Origin: Cerioporus squamosus
Lineage: Eukaryota > Basidiomycota > Agaricomycetes > Polyporales > Polyporaceae
Direction of reading: 5' to 3'
Length of the DNA stretch: 27,290 nucleotides
NCBI GenBank assembly: GCA_022592435.1
Contig: JABYQS010000360.1
Coordinates: 1 to 27,290, forward strand
Both the position numbers and the translations under genes were made by a program. Position 1 is the first letter of the stretch. Every line of letters starts with the position of its first letter. Of the stretch, positions 21,192 through 27,290 are shown piece by piece. The notes beneath the pieces are model-generated. The model was not told where the DNA came from and searched no databases. It worked only from the letters and a program-made list of their open reading frames with translations.

Positions 21192-22384
21192 GCTGGCGCC
21201 GAAGAGTCTTAGTTTACGAGCCTCCCTTCAAGGCCGAGGAAAGGTCGCACCGTGAACATTAATGGGACGATCAGGCCTTATACCCAACCACACTGTCAAA
21301 GCGGTCACATACCGGGCGCGCCGAATCCTGGGGGAAGACGATATGCATCCCTCACATCTCCCTGGATCGCGTCTTCTCCCGTAGGGACAGACGGGGATCT
21401 CTGTCGAAGCACACAGGGCTATAGTGGCCGAGATGGCGGGAACACGGAGCCTGCTTCCGTCGGCCGCCCTACCCGCGCTGGAGATGAGCGAACAGCCTGA
21501 AGATGGGATTCTTCATTCAGTCATGATCACTGCGTAGATAGCGCGAACATACCAGACATACTTGCGGGCCCGAGGGCGTTCCAGTTGGTCCGTAGGTTCC
21601 CTCGTATGCCTTGTTCGTGCCTCGCCGTTGACGGACGTGAGAGCCTTGCCACGGATCCACATGTCTGTCCTCATCGGTCGTATCGTGTCTGCCATTTGCG
21701 CAGCTGGTAACCTGTGCTCAGGAGGTTATATGACGGAGCTGCATGGACCTGATTCACGGCGTCACCATATCACGGCGGTCAATGGACATCATGGTCAGTC
21801 CACGGATTGTCGCTTCGATCATAGCGTCCTGATTTAATGCGAAGATCAATGCAGAGACGGTCTCTATAGATAGAATGGATGGTCAGCAGAGGATTTGCCC
21901 AGAAAATCAACATACATACTTGTACGCCTGTATCTGGAGGCATTGCACGCTCGCCGCGTCACAGGATGGGGAAGACACTCGACGGCGAAGCCTGCTTCTG
22001 TCAGTGCCACAGTGTATACTGACGGCAGGTGGCCCCGGATCCGCTGGGCGTGCAGCCCAGGATGAAGCCAACGGTTTCGGAAGCTACTTCCAAGTTACTG
22101 TCGCCGAGAGACACACTCGGCGTGTTTGCAGTTTGGGTGAAATACCTGATTATGGAGACTAACGTTAACGTCATGAACTTGTTTGAAATGCGCACACGAA
22201 CCTCAAGATTGAGGATCATTGAGCTTCCCCGAGCGTTGCGGAGAAACAACTAGCCAGTCTGCTTTGCGCGGCCGCAGGTCGAAGGCAACGCGTCTATTGG
22301 GTATGTTCCAATACATCTACAAGGTCAAGTGGCTGCACAAGTCTCGCGAAAGCTCGTAAGTAGTCTTGCGAAGAAATGCGGAGT
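21192..22384. other. stretch without a supportable gene
   Basis: Apart from the TATA-like site near 21280, nothing can be supported in these 1.2 kb. Frames on both strands are under 96 codons. The minus-strand frame at 22001-22249 is mildly hydrophobic but matches nothing I recognise. Remains of another membrane-protein gene are possible. Confidence 0.45.
21277..21284 (-). promoter_or_regulatory. TATA-like element of the DUF6533 gene
   Basis: The minus strand reads GGGTATAAGGCC about 87 bases before the start codon at 21191. The word and distance fit a core promoter, but this is inferred from position alone. Confidence 0.35.
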
Positions 22385-24185
22385 TCAAGAGGAGCTAACA
22401 ACTACACACCGGACGACGCCCTCAAGCCCACCCTTCACCCGCTCCTCAAACACAGGCCTCCGCGCTCCGCGATACCTCAAGGTAATCATCCTCGGCACCT
22501 GACAACCCTCCGCCTTCCGCCTCACAAACGCATCCACAACCATTTGCGCGATCTCCCCCTCGTTCGAGTCTTGCATCCGAAAGTCCACGCCAACAAGCGT
22601 GAACTCCTCCACGAACTCCTCAGAAGGAAGCGCACATGCGGCGACCTGGAAGCTCAGGCGCTGCTGAGGAGTCAAGCCCGATTCGTCCTCGGGCTTCCCA
22701 CTGAGAAACTGGAACAGCGTAACTGCATCGCGCGCACGGAGCTCCAGCCTCTGAACGTGTCCAAAGAACCGGAAGAATGGCCGCCACCACAGTGTCTCCG
22801 TCAGCCGGTCCCCCAGGTCGACGACCAGCTCCGCGATCTCCGGGCGCAAGGTCCGGTCGTCGAATGTCCGCACAAGCTGAGGGTCCATCCAGATCTGCAT
22901 GACCAGTGCCTCGGCGAACGTCAGCCCGGACCGCTTCCTGAACTGCGCGAGTAGCTCGGGCGAGAACTTGAGCTCAATCCGCTTCCTGTCGCCCGCATAC
23001 ACTCGCAGCGTCGTGTTCAGTTCCATGCGGATCGGCTCCGAGTCCACATGACCGTCTGTGGGCCGGCTAAAAGCGAGTGCGCAAAGGTTGTCGGTGAAGA
23101 AGACTATCTGCTGATCATTCGAGAGCTTGTCCTCGGAAATGACACCTGACGAGGTGATACCCTGGGGCGCGACCAAGGTCACGTCGAGCATCGCGCGGGC
23201 GGGCAAGGGTGCGTTGTGGAGGCAGGCAACGAACTTGATCACCCACTCGGGGGTGTCGCGGACGGTACAGCTGCGCAGCTTCTGCAGGGTATGCGAGTGC
23301 GGCCACGCCTTGACCATAGGCACCTCGTACGACATCGTCCACACGGGGAGCGTGTTGTCCACCTCGAGGGTCTCGAGGGCCGGGCAGTCTGTTAGGCCGC
23401 CGAGGAGCAGGCCACACGTCCGCACTCGGTCAATGTCACGCGCTGCGGCGTCGGACCCCACGATGTGCAAATGCTTGAGGCTGGGGCGGGCGAGCCAGGG
23501 GCCGAATAGCGAGCCAGTGACGCGCAGGGTCCGGAGGTGCGGGAGAGCAGACGAGGGGAGTGGCTTGTACTCGATATCCTCCGGGACGGGAAGCGGTACC
23601 AAGACTGCATCCGTGGTGCTCGGGAGCGTCCACGACGGTGTCGCCATGGAAAGCTCCTGCAGAGCAGGAAGACCCAGACTCAAAGTCGTACAACTGTTGC
23701 AGGTCGCGGTCTAAGGAGATAACGAGCGAGAGAGAGACCAGGCGCTGCGAGTGCGGGGCAAGCTTCCCCAGCAAGGAGCTCTTTGTAGCGCCCCTCGCGT
23801 TGAGCTCCAGGAACTGCGATATGTCGAGCGAAACGGTGAGGTAATATGGCAAAGACCGCTTGAGTGCGCTGGCGTATTTGTCGAGGAAGCGTGTACGGGG
23901 AGTAACGAGGGAAACGACGGACAGAGAGGGAAAACGCCATGCGTTCGAGACAACGTTCGCCCAAAAGGCTGGAGAGTACTCGGTGACGGCGTACCAGGCG
24001 CGACAGACAAGTCCTACTTTAACTATTCTCCAGGGGGTATCTGAGGAGACTGCGGAGAGTATCTTGACTAGGAGCTCGGTGGGGAGGTCGTTGATGTTCG
24101 GTTTGCCTGACCCAGTCGCCGGAGCTGCTGGAAGCTTGTACGTCATGACCGATTCTTCGCGCACAATTTCCATGGATAGTAACAC
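22385..24185 (-). CDS. F-box protein, reading frame broken once
   Basis: The N-terminal part (24185 down to about 23690) carries the F-box at about residues 31-80: INDLPTELLVKILSAV, then VGLVCRAWYAVTEYSPAFW. The C-terminal part (about 23695 down to 22385, over 430 residues) lies in a different frame and carries LRVTGSLFGPWLARPSLKHL and the leucine-rich-like region. Together they align with the intact F-box gene at 14708-16357 from end to end. The switch falls near 23685-23700, where one surplus base separates the frames; upstream the second frame meets a stop. Both sides of the switch are still aligned with the paralogue, so an intron is unlikely, although a gene finder could bridge it with a GT at about 23738 and CAG near 23660. 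If real, the break leaves a 249-residue product with the F-box but without target-binding part. A sequencing error is the other explanation. The gene is divergent from the DUF6535 gene. Confidence 0.75.
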
Positions 24186-24484
24186 AGTTCACAGCAGTCT
24201 GTGGCGGTTATACTCAGCAGGTAGAGGCTCTGCGGCAGAGTGGAAGTGCGAGATGATGAGAGGTCCTGGTCGAGAATGCGAAGCGCTGTCTAGATACTAT
24301 GTAACTTGATAGTGGTACTTACTTATTAACCGATCACTACGGGATGCTTATGTCTATTATCAATCCTAACACTTCCGTTTAAGTGGCCGCCCGTGTCTAC
24401 GGACAGCCTCAGCCAAGTGTCTCCTCCTCCTCTTCCAACTCCTTCCTCGATCGACCCAGAGACATACATCCGAAAGACGACCCC
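24186..24484. promoter_or_regulatory. shared divergent upstream region
   Basis: These 299 bases lie between the start codons of the F-box gene (minus) and the DUF6535 gene (plus), so both promoters must fit here unless either transcript has a distant leader exon. No clear TATA box was seen at a suitable distance for either gene. The stretch directly upstream of 24485 (24401-24480) is also open in the frame of the DUF6535 gene, but without an ATG. Confidence 0.45.
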
Positions 24485-26872
24485 ATGGATCCACCGGACA
24501 CTCGTATGAGCATCAACGAAGATCGCAAAGTGGAAGCCGGCCTTGCCGACGCTGTGAGTGCATCGGCCACCGTTCCGGGGTCGGACAAGGCTTCCTAACG
24601 ACGAATATCCGTTAAAAGAATGAGAAGAACGACTGCGACATAGCGACGTGGAACTTCCCTCCTCCACAGGTGAGTATGAACCTTGAACGCATGCTGCGAG
24701 CCTGGAGCTGTCCAACTAGCGTACACATCCTCTGTGGTTGTCTTCAGTCTGAGGTGTAGGCAGACTTCTTGCGAGCTGATCATGCGATCGGTATACGGAA
24801 GAACAATCTGACTCTTTTTATAGACTATTAGAGAAGAATTGTCGAAAGAGTTCACTAGTGAACAAAAGGAGAAGGTGTGGACGGAGGCCGCGGAAGCAGT
24901 GAAGGCGTCCTATGAACAGCTCCTGGGCCGCTGGAAGGAGGAAATGGATACTCTTCTTGTCTATGTGAGTGGGATATCCAAACGAACAGCGAGTATTGGA
25001 TTCCAACTTATCGATATATAGGCCGGTGTGTCTTCAGCAGTGCTGACTGCGTTCAACGTGGAATCCTACCATCTCCTCCAACCGGACCCTTCGGACCCAA
25101 CGCTCGCGGTACTGAGACAGATCTCCGCGCAACTGAATGGGTACACTTTGACTCCTCCCGATTTGAATACCACCCATACCACAAGGCCTGCCGACCTTAC
25201 TCCCGGACCATTCCAGCCCCCCGCGTCCGCTGTTTGGCTGAACACGTTGTGGTTCGCTAGCCTGGTGTTCAGCTTCGCTTCAGCGCTACTGGCCCTCTTT
25301 GTCAAGCAGTGGATCTACGAAGCGATGGTTGGGGGAACTTCCCGCGAGAGTGCACGCCTGCGGCAGTACCGTCTGAATGGGCTGTTGAAGTGGCGCGTCG
25401 GGACGATAGTCGTCGTTCTTCCCATACTCCTACAGCTCGCTTCTGTGCTCTTCCTCGCGGGCCTACTGGTTCTTCTTTGGACATTACACAGCACAGTGGC
25501 CGCCATCACGTCACTCCTAGTTGCCATCTTCTTCACTTTCTTCCTCAGCGTCACCATTATACCAGTCTTCAAGAGCGACTGCCCTTATCGATCTCCTGCA
25601 TCCTCCGCCATCTACGCGGTGCTCAGGTACACACGCAACACGGTCTTGCGGATGATTCGCCGTTTCTGTCAGGTGATCTATAAATGGTGCACGCGGGGTA
25701 CGGCGTGGATCCACGTCGGCCGAGCCCAGATTGAACGGCTGGGTAACTTCGCATATGAGGCCCTCTGATACTATGCCGACTTGGCGTGGTAGGGATCAGA
25801 ACGAGATTCAGCCAGCATATGGACCATCTTACCGTGGCATCGTTACGACGGCGTACACCACCACGGCCGATAAGAAGTTTCTGTCCTCCATGCCCGTCAT
25901 CTTCTCGGACTTGCCTCCTGGACATGTAGCCAATGTGTTTTCGCAGATATACTCGACTTTATGGAGGCCGAATGGGGGCAGTGGCACCTTCCGGAGCGAC
26001 TCCACTACCAGGATCCTATCCCGTGCCCTTATGCTCATTGTACGGCCTCCGACATATGCTCGCCAGGTCGCGAGAAAGTCACCGGATGGACCGTCGATGT
26101 ACAGATCATCCTTCGTCACTTCTTCATCGGCGACGAGATCACCGAGCGAATGGGCGGAGCTTGCTTGCAAGTCGCTCTGCCAGCTTACGGTGGAGGACCG
26201 TGAACAGCGCAATCTATTTGGCCATGCATGCGCAACGCTCAAGCGCATGTATGACGAGCAGGGAGCTCGACACACATACGATACTCTGTCTCACGGTGCG
26301 TAACCCACTAGATGAAACGGCGCGATAGCTGACTCTATCCTGACACTAGTGAAAGCTATGTACGAGGTGGAAATGGCCGCATGGGATCCATCTCTGGGCT
26401 TCCTTTCATTCAGAGACACCACTCAGGCAGTTTACGTTCTCCTGCACTGCGTCTGGGCAATAATCTCTGGCCGGTTCAGCTCTCCCCTTCTCAGACCGAT
26501 ATGTTCCTCTTATGGGGTCAGCAGCAACTCTCCCGCGTGCATCAGTGGTTGCGCGATCTGGAGTGGCGTGGGCTCCACAAAGGGTGTCTTGCGGTCTCAG
26601 GAGATGCTGCTGCCGTTCTGGCCTTTCCCCACATAGCATCCCGATACTTGGTTCACACCCTGATAGATCCGCTCATTGCTTTGTGCTCAATGCCGGGTGG
26701 TCTTCCCGTGATATCGGAAGAACTTGTCTCCACGATTGAGCACACATGGGCCTCTGCACGTCTGGCATATCCACACTCAGCAGATGCGGATGCAGCATTT
26801 GTGTGGTGCACAGAGCTGGACCGCATTGATGCTCGGTTGCGGGAGTTGAGGGCCATCATATCAATGAGTTGA
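24485..26872 (+). CDS. DUF6535 membrane protein, 7 exons
   Basis: Proposed exons 24485-24553, 24619-24669, 24824-24964, 25022-25626, 25730-26295, 26350-26429 and 26480-26872 give 634 residues. The DUF6535 domain is clear: WTEAAEAVKASYEQLLGRWK, then MDTLLVYAGVSSAVLTAFNV at about residues 54-98. It is followed by NTLWFASLVFSFASALLALF, a basic loop, and two long membrane helices (IVVVLPILLQLASVLFLAGL and ITSLLVAIFFTFFLSVTIIP). The family is common in mushroom genomes; its function is unknown. The C-terminal part (IFSDLPPGHVANVFSQIYST onward) resembles the usual long soluble tail. Intron 1 has a perfect branch site, TCCTAACG. Two joints are weak. The 103-nt intron 25627-25729 is needed because the frame otherwise stops at 25766-25768. 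The 50-nt intron 26430-26479 has a poor donor (GTTTAC). Frameshifts at those points are the alternative. The 154-nt second intron could hide a small exon. Confidence 0.75.
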
Positions 26873-27290
26873 GGGGCCGTGGCCGAGTCCAAGGTGGGCA
26901 AGTGTGCCCGTTCTCGTAAGTAGGGTTCTGCATCGTACGTATCCGAGTACAAAATCTACGAAGCCATTTACGTTCCGACTTCTAGTATCTGAGGGCACTT
27001 CCGGAATAGGCACTACGATACAAGTTCCGGTACGATACGGGACGTATTGTATGATTAAAGTATGGAAGTACGAGGATAAACTACCAGAGATAGACCTAAG
27101 TGTTCAATTACGCTGATAGACCTTCACATAGGGCGTGTGCGTTGGTCCGAAGGTGCGATGGTCCGACTGAGTGTGCACGAGGGGAGTCGAAAGAGAGAGA
27201 AGAAGAGGAGAGGAGAGGGAAGGGAGGTTGATTAGGAGTCTTGTACGTCGAGTAGTGGTCGAATAGAACTCGTGTTGACGCGTCCGAGCG
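26873..27290. other. downstream stretch, no gene seen
   Basis: No gene is visible after the DUF6535 stop. The stretch contains a purine-rich run at about 27178-27230 (GAGAGAAGAAGAGGAGAGG type), a simple low-complexity tract. A transcript end for the DUF6535 gene should lie near the left side, but no clear polyadenylation signal was seen. Confidence 0.45.

Noticed and set aside
26430..26636. Continuation of DUF6535 exon 6 in its own frame to a stop at 26636
   Set aside because: After 26430 this frame gives Cys/Ser-rich sequence without character, while the other frame is open to 26872 with protein-like composition; splicing or a frame change is more likely.

Overview
The window looks like nuclear DNA of a basidiomycete mushroom, most probably a wood-decay or polypore-type Agaricomycete. 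The signs are many very short introns (mostly 50-80 bases) with GT/AG borders, and gene families typical of that group: P450s with many exons, F-box/leucine-rich proteins, and the DUF6533 and DUF6535 membrane proteins. No bacterial, viral or RNA genes were recognised. All exon models were read by eye from splice sites and reading-frame continuity.

Layout. Bases 1-3780 hold no gene I can support, only a short minisatellite. At 3782-6601 (+) lies a complete seven-exon betaine lipid synthase (BTA1 type; methyltransferase half first, BtaA half second), which makes the phosphorus-free membrane lipid DGTS. Converging on it are two tandem, intact cytochrome P450 genes on the minus strand (6814-9204 and 9788-12237). 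Each has 14 exons, with 12 of 14 exon lengths identical, so they are a recent duplicate pair. A decayed piece of a third P450 lies at about 13107-13330. A non-autonomous DNA transposon of 822 bp (13730-14551) follows, with 34-35 bp inverted ends and a perfect 8-bp target duplication. It carries seven TTTTCGGG motifs, all in one orientation, and it ends 156 bp before an F-box gene.

The second half is an accessory-type region. It holds an intact single-exon F-box protein gene (14708-16357, +); a broken F-box relic directly after it (about 16610-16960, +); a decayed gene of unknown family on the minus strand (about 17005-17811); a small single-helix membrane protein gene (18600-18871, -); an 11-exon DUF6533 seven-helix membrane protein gene (19292-21191, -); a second F-box gene with one frameshift (22385-24185, -); and, divergent from it across 299 bp, a DUF6535 membrane protein gene (24485-26872, +).

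The genes do not form an obvious pathway. No terpene, polyketide or peptide synthase accompanies the P450s, so a biosynthetic cluster cannot be claimed from this window alone. The recurring theme is birth and death of lineage-specific families: tandem P450s plus a relic, and F-box copies that are intact, frameshifted and decayed. The most distinctive structure is the transposon with one-directional internal repeats, sitting in the promoter zone of the intact F-box gene.
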